22,499 nt of DNA, taken from positions 20,291 to 42,789 of the forward strand of contig BFEA01000519.1 in assembly GCA_003427395.1 (NCBI GenBank), read 5' to 3'. The DNA is from Chara braunii. Taxonomy: Eukaryota; Streptophyta; Charophyceae; Charales; Characeae. The stretch's first letter is position 1. Each line of letters opens with the position of its first letter. The notes beneath the pieces were generated by a model. The model did not search any database and had not been told where the DNA came from. It saw only the letters and a list, made by a program, of their open reading frames with translations. The translations under genes were made by a program, and so were the position numbers. This document shows, in pieces, positions 9,345 through 20,059 of the stretch.

Positions 9345-9937
9345 ATGATGATACTGCTCTCTAACAGAGCGTCACATGCACTCCAACTTTTTTTTTTGGC
9401 TTTCCGATATATTGACGATCTCCATGTACTCAACAACCCTCTGATTCTGCAGTTTCTTAACCCAGAGCAGCCGAAGACCAGTGACAACATCTATAGGATA
9501 TACCCATTCGAGATCATTGATATAAAGAAAGAGACGAAAAATTATAAAGAGCAGTCAAGTAAACTCTTTTATGGTAATTAAAGGAGACTCAATTTTTGCA
9601 TCTTGACATCAAGGTCCTTTCGGTGGACACTGGAGAATATGTCACGAGCAGGCATGATAAAACAGCAGCACTATCTTTCGCACCAACGAAATTCGTGAAA
9701 TTTGATTCGAATAAGCCGGTCAAACAATCGATGAATATATTCATCTCTCAGGTTGTAATGGTCATGCTTCTTACCTCCCACAGTAGGTATGCTGCCTTGG
9801 ATATAATGTCGCTGGTGAATGCAATGGTGAGCAATTGCTTTAAGAAGCATAAACGCAAAAGGTGTGTCCAGAAAGTCCTTAACCACCCAGAATCCTTCTA
9901 GGATTTCAGATACAACAATCAGGAAACCATGTGTCAC
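9345..9937 (+). pseudogene. Reverse transcriptase C-terminal part with YIDD box
   Basis: The first frame contains AFRYIDDLHVLNNP, with the catalytic Y-I-D-D at 9408-9419. The two Asp residues bind the metal ions for polymerisation. It is followed by DNIYRIYPFEI and ends at TAA 9579-9581. After a frame change, the reading resumes with LKETQFLHLDIKVL and continues through TGEYVTSRHDK, KFVKFDSNKP and ISQVVMVMLL to LVNAMVSNCF, stopping at TAG 9899-9901. The block order (YIDD, IYP, FLxLDIKV, DK, SN.P, ISQ) matches RTs of the non-LTR/Penelope-like broad group. Palm motifs upstream of YIDD are absent, so this copy is inactive. A T-run just before the box (9390-9397) may have shifted the frame. Confidence 0.75.
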
Positions 9938-9940
9938 TTG

Positions 9941-10193
9941 GAGGTATGAAAAGAAAGCCCCTTGCTCCCATCTGTGTCAGAGTATAATAAGAAGGGACAA
10001 CGAAAATGTTTGTCAAAGAGGAGTCTTCTATCTAATGCATGGGTGTATGTGAGTGTGAGTGTGTGTCCCCTGTTCAGAGAACAATCCCTATTGCGGGATC
10101 TGAGTTGTGGGGTAGCTGGCCGGTACCTAACCCTGGGGGTTAGGTACCTTGCCTGACCCTTGGCTGCTAGTACCCCAGTGGGATAGGGGTAGG

Positions 10194-10194
<1 letters not shown>
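9941..10194. other. Downstream flank of RT element
   Basis: No coding domain. The RT reading ends by about 9900-9940. A perfect inverted repeat, GGTACCTAACCC (10122-10133) and GGGTTAGGTACC (10137-10148), lies just before a CA microsatellite. This may be the 3' end of the retroelement, but no poly(A) or duplicated target was identified. Confidence 0.35.
10122..10148. repeat. Perfect 12-bp inverted repeat, 3-base loop
   Basis: GGTACCTAACCC, loop TGG, GGGTTAGGTACC. The arms pair perfectly, and the KpnI-like GGTACC sits at each end. It is followed after ~45 bp by the long (CA)n tract. It could be a terminator-like hairpin, a transposon end or an isolated palindrome. Confidence 0.85.
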
Positions 10195-10259
<65 letters not shown>

Positions 10260-10280
10260 ACACACACATGCACACACACA
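10195..10280. repeat. (CA)n microsatellite
   Basis: About 86 bp of CA dinucleotides with interruptions near 10254 and 10269. Open frames across it are artefacts. Confidence 0.97.
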
Positions 10281-10964
10281 TAATATCATTAGTATAGCTT
10301 TGCTTATGGTTTTTTTTTTTCCTTTTTTGAACTTTAGAAGCGAACGGGAGGGACCCCAGGGGATGCCCACATGAGTTTCAGGGAGTATGATACCGCTGAG
10401 ATTGGCGAACAAAAAAACACATTTGGAGGTCACTCGGGTCGGGAGCCACTATGAGCTTATTAAGAGCCCCCATGCAAAGCGGACCTCCCATGGTGGAACG
10501 ATTGGCTAGTGTACTGGTACTGGGTCCACCTGGTACCCAGTATTTGAAGAATCAGACTATATAGCAAGCAAGCTCGATCGTTTCGACCTCCCATTCCGCA
10601 CTTTCCGGGAGACATAAGTGTGTTACTACTCCCAATGACGCCTGGCGATATCTGGCAGTAGTACATACGGATGTCTTATGTGTCGGCGGAATCGGTCTAC
10701 CTTACCCCACAGTCTGCTTATCGCTGGCCGCTCTCCATGAACTCTCCCCGTATCCAACCACCGCTACTCTCCTCCACGACTTCACTACACGTGTGCCTGG
10801 TCGTTGCCCCTTTCCCCCACCGCCCTCCCATTGCACTCACGATCTCCTTGAAATTTACCTTTGCTTTGTCGATTGCTCCATTTGAAGCCGACATTTCACT
10901 AAGAGCAGCTCTTGTGTTCTCCATTGGGGGAAGGGTGGTCTCTCCTCCTTGACTTCTGGCCACC
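10281..10964. other. Unassigned sequence
   Basis: No recognised gene. TACTGGGT (10518-10525) and ACCCAGTA (10535-10542) form a short perfect inverted repeat. A minus-strand frame (10718-10966) reads as a hydrophilic ~80-residue protein with GGRWGKGATTRHTC, but it has no known motif. A C-rich plus-strand stretch lies opposite. Confidence 0.3.
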
Positions 10965-11051
10965 ATGGAGTACCCGTATGATTTGGATGAGATGCTTCAT
11001 CTTCAATCACTTGACGAGAGTGCGAGCGAGGATGCCACGGAGGTGAAACTT
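10965..11051 (+). CDS. Possible first exon fragment with strong Kozak ATG
   Basis: GGCCACCATGG is a near-ideal eukaryotic start context. The frame opens MEYPYDLDEMLHLQSLDES and continues acidic to about 11040. GAGGTGAAAC at 11039-11048 could be a splice donor, after which the frame turns hydrophobic and low-complexity until TAA at 11154. No acceptor exon was found and the following 400 bp contains ambiguous bases. The same CCATGG palindrome starts a minus-strand frame, so the match may be chance. Confidence 0.15.
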
Positions 11052-13230
<2,179 letters not shown>

Positions 13231-13266
13231 GCGTGCTCGCCTACGTCCGAGGTTTTTTTTTTTTTT

Positions 13267-13310
13267 AATCAATCAATCAATCATTCAATCGACAATCAAT
13301 CAATCAATCA
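13267..13310. repeat. (AATC)n microsatellite
   Basis: Imperfect AATC/TCAA tetranucleotide repeat flanked by T-runs. It is the same tetranucleotide family (TTGA/TCAA) found in the arrays at 17597-17900 and 19301-19336. Confidence 0.9.
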
Positions 13311-13726
13311 TTTTTTATTTCTTTATTTTCGTTTTTTTTTCCTGTTGTGATGATTTTTATTTTTTTAATATAAAAAAGACCAGAAAATAAAATAAAGAAT
13401 GTGAGGCTCTAGAGCACGAAAAGCTCTACATCCCCATTTTTTTGTTGTTTTTTTTTTTTCATTTTTTTTTTTGGGGGGGGGTGGTTCGTTATTTTGTACG
13501 AGACCGTTCATACGGTCATACGACCGTCTGTAGACTCAGTACGGTCGTACTTCGTACAATGTACGGCGTGTTACACAATTTGGATCCACAATCTGAAGGT
13601 GTCAAGACCAGGACCGCGGTTCACCAACACCGCCGACTCCGCCTGTGGAATCACCTCAGAATACTAGATGTACCTGGATCCAGAGCTCCCAAAGCAGGCC
13701 TCCGTACTTCGTCAACCACCCTGCCT
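13311..13726. other. Unassigned sequence
   Basis: AT-rich to 13470 with T- and G-runs. At 13496-13565 there are several overlapping short palindromes built on GTAC, ACGGTC and GACCGT. No gene is recognised. Confidence 0.3.
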
Positions 13727-13890
13727 TGTGACGCCCAACCTCACGCCCTGCGCGACTTCCTGATCAGGGTGGATAGTGGGTCTCGAAGTAGTGAAAAGGG
13801 GGGTGTCCCAAGGATTTTAGGCAAAAGGGGCGGCGTCTCTGGTCCGAACTGGTATCTTCGGTATTATTGTTCTAAGGACGAGGGTGAAAA
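13727..13890 (+). repeat. LTR-like dispersed repeat, copy 3
   Basis: Starts TGTGACGCCCAACCTCACGC and matches copies 1 and 2 through CGCGACTTCCTG, CCAAGGATTTTAGG and GTCCGAACTGG, in the same plus orientation. It is more diverged and carries small indels (AAGTAGTGAAAAGGGGGGTG). Similarity becomes hard to follow after about 13890; the true unit may run to 14100 or beyond. It is probably a truncated or solo LTR of the same family. Confidence 0.6.
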
Positions 13891-14486
13891 TGGTTCGGGA
13901 GAAAAAGGGGCGTTCGGAGTTGTCGGCGCAACTGGTTGTTAGCACCAGCAAAGCCTCAGCAGTTGGTATGTGCAATGGTGGTCGTCAGATTTCAATGCAA
14001 CGGGCTCGTATTCACGAGGGGCCTTCATACTCATGCAGATTTGGTAATAGTGGGACCGTCGAAAAAAGGATTATGCGATCGGGTATATACATTACAAGCC
14101 GCGTTGTAGGCAAGTCGTAGCTCATGCAGGAGTTCGCATGAGTTCCCTTCAACAGACATTAAACGAAAATGACCAATATTTCATACCTTTCAAGTTTGTT
14201 TCAACAGACCGATCTCGGACAAGCATTCAAGATCTTCAATCATAATTATGAGGTGGGTGCACAAAGATGCAAGCAGTCAAGATTACAGAAACGGTGATCT
14301 AAACCACAATCAACATATCCAACAACACTTCAAATAAGGAAAGAAATGTGAGAGGTGCTCCGAAGCAAGAACAGGATTTACACAATCAAGTATCCATCTA
14401 TAATTACAAAATGGGAACAACGAGTTTTGGATGCAAAATTTCCGAGAGGGACAAGAAAGGAAGTATCATACATGCTAACAACCCAT

Positions 14487-14487
<1 letters not shown>
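13891..14487. other. Unassigned sequence
   Basis: May contain the remainder of the LTR-like copy. Frames on the plus strand (13884-14120) have no motif. AT-richer sequence follows with no recognised gene. Confidence 0.3.

Positions 14488-14548
<61 letters not shown>
14488..14548. repeat. (CT)n microsatellite
   Basis: About 61 bp of uninterrupted CT dinucleotide. Open frames across it on both strands are artefacts. Confidence 0.97.
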
Positions 14549-14550
<2 letters not shown>

Positions 14551-15562
14551 CATCATCCCTCTTCTCATTTCCGTGTAGGCATCTCGTCGCCTCGCACGTA
14601 CCAGCAACCCAAAGTTGTCACCTCGCTTAGCGCGATTATGCACCCTGGACTCGCCCATAGTCCATAGTTTGTTGTGGTCACACATCAACCCCTCACACAC
14701 TCGCAGCCAACTCGTCAGATCACTCAACTTCGAACTCACCTCTTAATTGTCTCCTACGCGTTAGCCGATTCTCTCGATCGAGCTAACCATTCCAAATTTT
14801 GTTAGAGACCGATGTTGTCGCGCTTGCAAAATTTATAGCTATTAGCATCAACGTGAGATAGTCGGGATTATGATGAGGCAGACGAAAAGAAGAGAGAAGG
14901 AAGCGCCTACGGTCGCCATGCCTGAGCCGCGGCATGGGGGACGTAGTCACTCTCCACTTATTGATCCAGTCATGCACCGTTGTGGCCAATGAGACGAAGG
15001 GAGAGGGGTTGAATNTTTCGGCGCGACGAGAAACTAGGGGCGATAAGATCACTGTTACACCCGCACTCAAAGGAAGAGATTACAGTTGAGATTAGAATTA
15101 AGGCGCGGCTGGAGTAGAGTGTGGGATGCAGGATAGAAGAACGCGTGCGAGTACGGAGCACTGTGCTGTTACCAAAAAGAAATTATGATGACCCCAAAAT
15201 CCATATCAAATTAACGTTTTAATTCTGATGGCTCCGGTATTTTCCCCCCAACATTCAAAGATTCAAAAAACATTCCTGCATGATGACAGCGCCGAAGTTC
15301 CCTTCCCCGTTCCCAAAAGAGAAAGAAAGAAGCCGCATCAACCGTTATTTATGCGCTGGCTAAGGCGCGTCCTTACTACCAAATAACGCTCGCTAAGGCG
15401 CATCCTTACTACCAACCGCCATGAGACCAAGTTTTCACAAAACAAAGAGAAAAAAAAGAAAAGGATAGGGGCACTTGTATAATTGGATCACGCCCCTCCA
15501 CTCAACCCCCAAAGTACAAGCGCGCAGAAAATCGCACAAATCAGAAGATAGTTAGTCACATG
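14549..15562. other. Unassigned sequence
   Basis: No gene is recognised. One ambiguous base is at 15015. A minus-strand frame (14783-15070) is protein-like in part (VHDWINKWRVTTSP) but matches no family I know. A 33-bp tandem duplication lies at 15355-15415 (GCTGGCTAAGGCGCGTCC versus GCTCGCTAAGGCGCATCC). Confidence 0.3.
15355..15415. repeat. 33-bp tandem duplication
   Basis: Two 28-bp copies at 15355-15382 and 15388-15415 share GCT-GCTAAGGCGC-TCCTTACTACCAA with two mismatches. Confidence 0.85.
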
Positions 15563-15582
15563 TGTGACGCCCAGGGGGTTTC
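15563..15582 (+). repeat. Possible LTR-terminus remnant
   Basis: TGTGACGCCCAGGGGGTTTC shares its first ten or so bases with the LTR-like copies at 4486 and 13727 but then diverges. It could be a relative of another subfamily, or a chance match of ten bases. Confidence 0.2.
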
Positions 15583-16446
15583 AATCTTATGCATGCTCCT
15601 GTTTGCGTGCATCGTGTCCATGGAGACTGGATAAGGAAAGGAGAGACAGGAAGGAGAAGAGGAAGAGGAAGACGACGACCGAGATGCCGATACGCGGGTG
15701 GCTTCGCATTTTCCTAATCCTCCATCTTTGTCACTTTCTCATTTCCGCTTTGCAGTTGTCTTTGTCATTGCTGCTACCTGGGCGGATATAGCACTCTTAG
15801 TACGGGGGGTGGAGGCGGAGGATGGGATTGGGAAAGTGGAGGGAGGGAGTGGACCAGCCATCGCACCCCTGTGGAGATATTCGCATATCACACCAATCGA
15901 TGGATGAGGGGAAAGCGGCAATTGCGATTGGGGGCGAAGGCGAGGTAGTTAGGGTAGAGGGTGCAAAGAGTGCACAAGAGGGCCGTGCGAAACTGCTCGT
16001 GGCGATCACAGGCGGGGATTGTCCTCGTACTTAGGCAGTAGACTTCAATATTGTTGAAGTCTAGCCGTGCCATGTTGAAGCAGAGAATGTGGAGACGGAA
16101 AAAAAGGACAAGGGACTGTGTAGCCGGGTGGGGGAGAACGTCACATACGAGGAGGGTAGCATAGTATCAAGGAAGGGGGGGAAAGGGGGGGAAGGGGGGG
16201 AAGGGGGGAAAGGATGCCAAGCGTCAGGAAATGGCGGGCTGTGGTACTCAAGGGGACGGCGGGATGATAATAATGGGGGACGTCACCAGATCACCGGACG
16301 TAGGCGAACTGTGGCGCGGGCTGAGGGAATGGGAAGAGACTTCAGGCTCGCCTTCTGCTCCGTTTTGCCCGTGTGGCGCCGCCATCATACCCTTCTTCCT
16401 CTCTAGGCAGCTCAGGATCCCTTGTAGGATCCTCGAGTGTCATTTG
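15583..16446. other. Unassigned sequence
   Basis: Purine-rich on the plus strand with several overlapping open frames, none with a recognised domain. Contains the G-run cluster at 16171-16212. Confidence 0.3.
16171..16212 (+). repeat. G-run tract, likely quadruplex-forming
   Basis: Four consecutive runs of six to seven G separated by AA or AAA, then a short GG. This meets the usual four-run G-quadruplex pattern on the plus strand. Plus-strand frames across it encode Gly-Lys-Gly-Glu repeats and are probably not coding. Confidence 0.8.
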
Positions 16447-16638
16447 TCAGGCATGCCACTTTCCCTCCGCGCGCTCTTTCACTCGCTTCTCCGCCTCGTT
16501 GTCAACCAATACACGTTCTTCCTCCGAGTGTTCACTGTAATCAGGATCGCTAGATCCTGATTCGACACTTTCCCCCAACTCACCCAACGATCTGACCACT
16601 ACCGAAAAATCCAGATCGATTATCTCCCCCGGATCCAA
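16447..16638 (-). CDS. Small acidic open frame, unrecognised
   Basis: A 63-codon minus-strand frame, strongly acidic in the middle (SGSSDPDYSEHSEEERV) with a charged helical end (EAEKRVKERAEGKW). The composition resembles linker regions of gag-like or chromatin proteins, but there is no family match. It lies just downstream (minus strand) of other protein-like broken frames at 16716-17300 and may belong to the same decayed gene or element. Confidence 0.25.
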   Translation of the reverse strand: MDPGEIIDLDFSVVVRSLGELGESVESGSSDPDYSEHSEEERVLVDNEAEKRVKERAEGKWHA

Positions 16639-16715
16639 GTACTACATGTCAGTTGAGTGATAGTAGCAATTCTGATCGTCTTATTCGGAGCAGCGCGTCC
16701 ACAACAGTTGTGACA

Positions 16716-17300
16716 TTAACGTTCATCACAGAGTGGCGTGCTGCAACAGATGATGTCCAGGGGCATATCATCGAGGAGTTGTGTGATGAGCACCAACAGT
16801 TCCCCCGTAATTAGCACGAGATAATCGATCCCCACATCTCCAAATATGAGCCCCAACAGTTTTCCTTCCACGTTCACCCTCCACACTTGGATGATCAGCA
16901 GCTCGACTTCATTTTTCTTGTCATCCTCGTCAATCTGGTCGGACCACCAAAACACAATCTTCAACAAGCAAAAACTGAGTGGTGAGCGCCACAAAGGACG
17001 CCAACCACTTCGTCCACCTTCCTTCCTCCAGAATGGGTACCGAGATCGCCCTAACTTCGTAGGATAGTTGCAGATGGATCAGAGACTGCCACAAGGGGGG
17101 GATGTCCGACGGCAGAGTGAACGTAGAGAGTCGGTGCTGGTACATCGGGCCGACACAAAGAGGACCATCTCCGGAAGGACCACCTCAGGCTTTGTGTGGT
17201 ACACCCGCATCTCGTGTATGCCAATACTGTTAGTATCGTCAATCCGATCCCCCAGGCGCACAAGCCTCTGCTGCCACATGTTCGTCCATTCCTTTGCCCA
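16716..17300 (-). pseudogene. Broken protein-like frames, family unknown
   Basis: Three minus-strand frames can be read as a series. One contains RIDDTNSIGIHEMRVYHTKP and PEVVLPEMVLFVSAR (about 17130-17290). One contains LEEGRWTKWLASFVALTTQF (about 16960-17060). One contains NEVELLIIQVWRVNVEGKLL and GDVGIDYLVLITGELLVL (about 16760-16910). The second and third overlap near 16950, where LLVEDCVLVV in one frame becomes LLKIVFWW in the other, as a one-base shift would give. All three have protein-like residue usage, but I recognise no domain. It may be a decayed gene or transposon protein; chance is not excluded. Confidence 0.25.
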
Positions 17301-17596
17301 GGCCCTATGAATCCCCCTCGGCCACGGACAATCGCAGCCAAGAGCGCGGATGCCGGGACGCGGACTAGGCCGCGAGCCCGCAGACGCGCAGCTTTGAAGC
17401 CACGTGGCGGCCGCAGGAGAGCGACTTTCGAAATTTGGGAGACGCCACGTGGCGGCGCATCCCCGGCCCCACCCCCACACACAAAAAAAAAAACGGAAAA
17501 GATCAACTTTTGGTTAGGGGTGTATGGGCGAAATCGAACGAAATTGAGAAGAAAAAAAAACGCGTTTTCTTTTTTTTTTTCTTTTTTTTTTCCCCG
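17301..17596. other. GC-rich then T-rich spacer
   Basis: GCCACGTGGCGGC occurs twice (about 17399 and 17442); each holds the palindrome CCACGTGG. Further right, A- and T-runs (17484-17493, 17552-17591) lead into the TTGA array. No gene is recognised. Confidence 0.35.
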
Positions 17597-17638
17597 TTGA
17601 TTGATTGATTGGTGGGGGAGGGGTCGCCCCGCCCCGCC

Positions 17639-17677
<39 letters not shown>

Positions 17678-17799
17678 AGTTTCGTCGATTTTTTTTTTTT
17701 CGTTGATTGATTGATCGATTGATTGATCGATTGATTGATTGACTGGTGGGGGAGGGGTCGCCCCCCCGGCGATTGATTGATTGATTGATTGATTGATTN

Positions 17800-17836
<37 letters not shown>

Positions 17837-17940
17837 TGTTTGATTTTCCTTTTTTTTTTTTTTTGATTGGTTGATTGATTGATTGATTGATTGATTGATT
17901 CGTGGGGGAGGGGTCGCCCCACCCTCCCGCCACCAATCGT
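17597..17940. repeat. Composite (TTGA)n array with repeated G-rich cassette
   Basis: Blocks of (TTGA)n alternate with poly-T and with the cassette GTGGGGGAGGGGTCGCCC, which occurs three times at 17612, 17746 and 17902. This makes a higher-order repeat of roughly 134 and 156 bp. TTGATCGA variants occur in the second block and one ambiguous base lies at 17799. Minus-strand frames reading Ile-Asn-Gln-Ser repeats are artefacts of the tetranucleotide. Confidence 0.9.
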
Positions 17941-17948
17941 GTGCGCAC

Positions 17949-17949
<1 letters not shown>

Positions 17950-17984
<35 letters not shown>

Positions 17985-18122
17985 CGCGCGCGGGCGCGCG
18001 CAGCTCCCCGCGCAGCAGCTCCCGCACAGCTCCCAACTCCCAGCTCCCCTCATAGCAGCTCTTGCACGCTGCCGCGCAGCTCCCGTGCAGCTCCCCGGGG
18101 CACACACACACACACAAACACA
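17950..18122. repeat. (CT)n, (CG)n, CAGCTCCC minisatellite and (CA)n
   Basis: Four low-complexity tracts in a row: CT dinucleotides (17950-17968), CG dinucleotides (17969-18000), an imperfect CAGCTCCC-type minisatellite (about 18001-18098; CAGCTCCC or close variants seven times or more) and CA dinucleotides (18101-18122). The (CG)n tract could adopt Z-DNA. No gene. Confidence 0.9.
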
Positions 18123-18876
18123 ATCAGTTATATGGTTGTCTGTTTTCTTGTTGTTGTCTGTTCTCCCCCTGATTTTTTTCCAAGTATTTTTGTTTACCTA
18201 ACTGAGCACCCTTAAGTAGTGCCAAACAGTCGGTGGTTCCTCGTTCAGAGTGCCTACTACACTCTTATGGGGGCCGCTCAGTTCGGGATGTCTGTGTTGC
18301 CTGTAGGTGATGACGGATGCTCGTCGGAGTGTTTCCCTGGCTCTGTGGGTGGTGGGAACCAACAGTCTGTGGGGTTCACCCGTGATGTGAGTAGGTGATG
18401 TGTTGCTTTGCTCCGTGTTGGATGTGTGGACGGTCTCGTCTGTGCTCTGCCACTGGCTTGCGCTTCGTTGCTTCGCTGCCTCACCGCCCTTCCGCTGGTC
18501 GTGCCTTCCGTGTCTGCCTTTACTGCGTTGCCTGGTGCTCCGCAGGGTTGCTGCCCGCTGCTATGTTCCACTTGGGGACAGTCTGCCTTCAACAAGGGTC
18601 AAAGGGTGCATGACCCAAACCATCAATACGGGCATTCCGCAGATTGTCGAGGGTTCAGCCTCCTAATGAGTCGGTGCAATTTCGACGAAAAAATCTTTCA
18701 TCATCAGTTTTATTTTTTTCGGTTGTTTCTTTGTCTATACTTGTTTTTTTCGGGTGCTGTTTTTGCATTGTAGTTGTTTGTTTTGCTGGTGTTTCCCTTG
18801 CTGTCTTACACTGTTTGCTTGCCCATCCATCTACCCCATGTCTTTTACCCAGTGTGTGTTGTTGTTGTGCGCTTTT
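18123..18876. other. Unassigned sequence
   Basis: Open frames on both strands overlap (plus 18408-18773, minus 18278-18595) and neither contains a known domain. GGTCAAAGGGTGCATGACC at 18597-18615 is a short imperfect palindrome. Confidence 0.3.
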
Positions 18877-19091
18877 TGCCTGCCTACCTGCCTCCCCCGT
18901 GTCCTCTAACCTATATGCTTTGCTGTTTTGTGTTGTTTGCCTTGCGGCATGCTGTCTATTTGGAGCAACATAAGCCTTGTGTCGTTTGTCTGAAGCAACA
19001 TAGGCTTGTGCTTGCCTGCCCACCCACCTCCCTCGTGCCCTCCAGCCTATATGCTTTGTTGTTTTCTGTTGTTTGCCTTGCGGCTTGCTGT
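18877..19091. repeat. 136-bp-period duplication
   Basis: The 79-bp segment 18877-18955 recurs at 19013-19091 without gaps. Shared cores include CTATATGCTTTG, GTTGTTTGCCTTGCGGC and TGCTGT. Between the copies, GAGCAACATAAGCCTTGTG and GAAGCAACATAGGCTTGTG form a further ~30-bp duplication. Both strands stay open across the array, so the long frames here reflect the repeat rather than genes. Confidence 0.85.
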
Positions 19092-19248
19092 GGTTTTTTC
19101 CTTGTTGTTTCCGTTGTTGTGAGGTGTGATATAACACGATGGATTTTATAATTTTGTGGAATCCTATGGGGCTTTACCTTGTGAGGTGACGGTGAGGTGT
19201 AACATGTACTTATTACGTGTTGAGACCACAACAAGTGTTTTCACACAC

Positions 19249-19252
<4 letters not shown>

Positions 19253-19336
<84 letters not shown>
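19253..19336. repeat. (AC)n followed by (TCAA)n
   Basis: About 48 bp of AC dinucleotides directly joined to nine or so TCAA units, then a T-run. The same pairing of a dinucleotide with TCAA/TTGA occurs elsewhere in the window. Confidence 0.95.
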
Positions 19337-19337
<1 letters not shown>

Positions 19338-19627
19338 CTTTTTTTTTCAAGTTTTTTGTTTATTTATTTTCAAATTTTGCATCTTTATTTTTCTAAAACA
19401 CCTCATACCCCTGCAAAAAACAGAAATTCATTTCTAAAAAATACAGGTGAACTCAGGGACCATATATCTGATGATAAAAAATGACAAAAAAAAAAATCAC
19501 TTTTTCTTTATATATATATTTTTATTTTTCTTTAAATCGAATTTAGTTTTAGATTTTTAAAGAATCCTAAGCAAAGTCGGAGTCCAAAAAAAAAGAAATG
19601 GGGTTGTAGGGCTTAAAATTCCCTACA

Positions 19628-19664
<37 letters not shown>

Positions 19665-19700
19665 GCCTATTATTTAATTCAGGAAAAATCTGGTAAAACC
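19337..19700. other. AT-rich stretch with hairpin and (TA)n
   Basis: Very AT-rich, no gene. GGGTTGTAGGG (19601-19611) pairs perfectly with CCCTACAACCC (19621-19631) across a nine-base loop, immediately followed by (TA)n at 19632-19660. Confidence 0.7.
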
Positions 19701-19701
19701 G

Positions 19702-19787
19702 GGTCCGCTGCGCGGACCTAGCAAGCCGCGGAGGCGGCCGTGAATACGTTCGCCCTCCGAGCTCGGCCCCGCGGACGCGTCCGCGGG
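19702..19787. repeat. Cluster of GC-rich palindromes
   Basis: GGTCCGC-TGC-GCGGACC (19702-19718) is a perfect stem of seven pairs with CTAG immediately after it. CCCGCGGACGCGTCCGCGGG (19768-19787) is a perfect 20-bp palindrome. The abrupt switch from AT-rich to GC-rich sequence at about 19700 suggests an element boundary. A stem directly before CTAG recalls Helitron 3' ends, but no 5' TC end or Rep/helicase was seen. Confidence 0.6.
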
Positions 19788-20029
19788 TGTTTCATAGCCT
19801 TGGCCCGAAGCTGATTGAATGCGCTTATGTCAACGCTTTTGTAGAGCACAGAAAAGTCCCCACCGAGGGAGACGATCATCGAGATGTTACTGACTCCCGG
19901 TGGAGAGAAACGTCGAAAGACCGCTCCTTCGGCCAACACCCTCCCTTGAGTTTTGTTGTGGACGAATCTGAACTTCGTCGCATGTACGCTAGTTGTGCTG
20001 AAGAACTGCGCAAATTGAAGCAGGTCCAC
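19718..20029 (-). CDS. Unrecognised 103-codon open frame
   Basis: A minus-strand frame with a protein-like middle (FRFVHNKTQGRVLAEGAVFR and SMIVSLGGDFSVLYKSVDIS) and an Arg-rich end that falls in the GC-rich palindrome cluster. It overlaps, in a different frame, the end of the gypsy C-terminal tail. It may be a separate decayed element lying beyond the gypsy end, or chance. No known domain. Confidence 0.2.
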   Translation of the reverse strand: MDLLQFAQFFSTTSVHATKFRFVHNKTQGRVLAEGAVFRRFSPPGVSNISMIVSLGGDFSVLYKSVDISAFNQLRAKAMKHPRTRPRGRARRANVFTAASAAC

Positions 20030-20059
20030 ACCGCGTGCCTAGCGTTCCCATATCTGACT

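Larger units (their letters stand above)
6113..9940 (+). mobile_element. Decayed retroelement with YIDD reverse transcriptase
   Basis: At least six plus-strand frames line up as one broken protein: 6113-6725, 6727-7488, 7489-7804, 7966-8220, 8217-8878 and 9345-9901. The last contains AFRYIDDL, the reverse transcriptase catalytic box (motif C), followed by the IYP... and LNLDIKVL... blocks seen in several non-LTR-type and Penelope-like RTs. RT motifs upstream of YIDD are missing between about 8780 and 9380, where a hairpin insertion sits at 8920-9190. No GIY-YIG, APE or RNase H domain was seen, nor any LTR. I recall a multicopy family of this kind in Chara-like genomes but cannot name its class. 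Ends of the element are not defined. Confidence 0.7.

Noticed and set aside
10195-10280. CA tract as a possible CRISPR or satellite array
   Set aside because: Pure dinucleotide without spacers; an ordinary microsatellite.
10333-10666. Possible 5S rRNA or tRNA-like segment
   Set aside because: No A/B box pair, no cloverleaf and no 5S core sequence could be matched by eye.
15563-15582. Fourth full LTR-like copy
   Set aside because: Only about ten terminal bases agree with the other copies before divergence, so only a tentative remnant is listed.
17503-18123. 206-codon minus-strand frame of Asn-Gln-Ser-Ile repeats
   Set aside because: It is the TTGA tetranucleotide read in frame; a tetranucleotide lacking stops gives long frames automatically.
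18655-19151. 160-codon minus and 125-codon plus frames
   Set aside because: Both cross the same 136-bp tandem repeat and show low-complexity composition. No motif decides for either strand.
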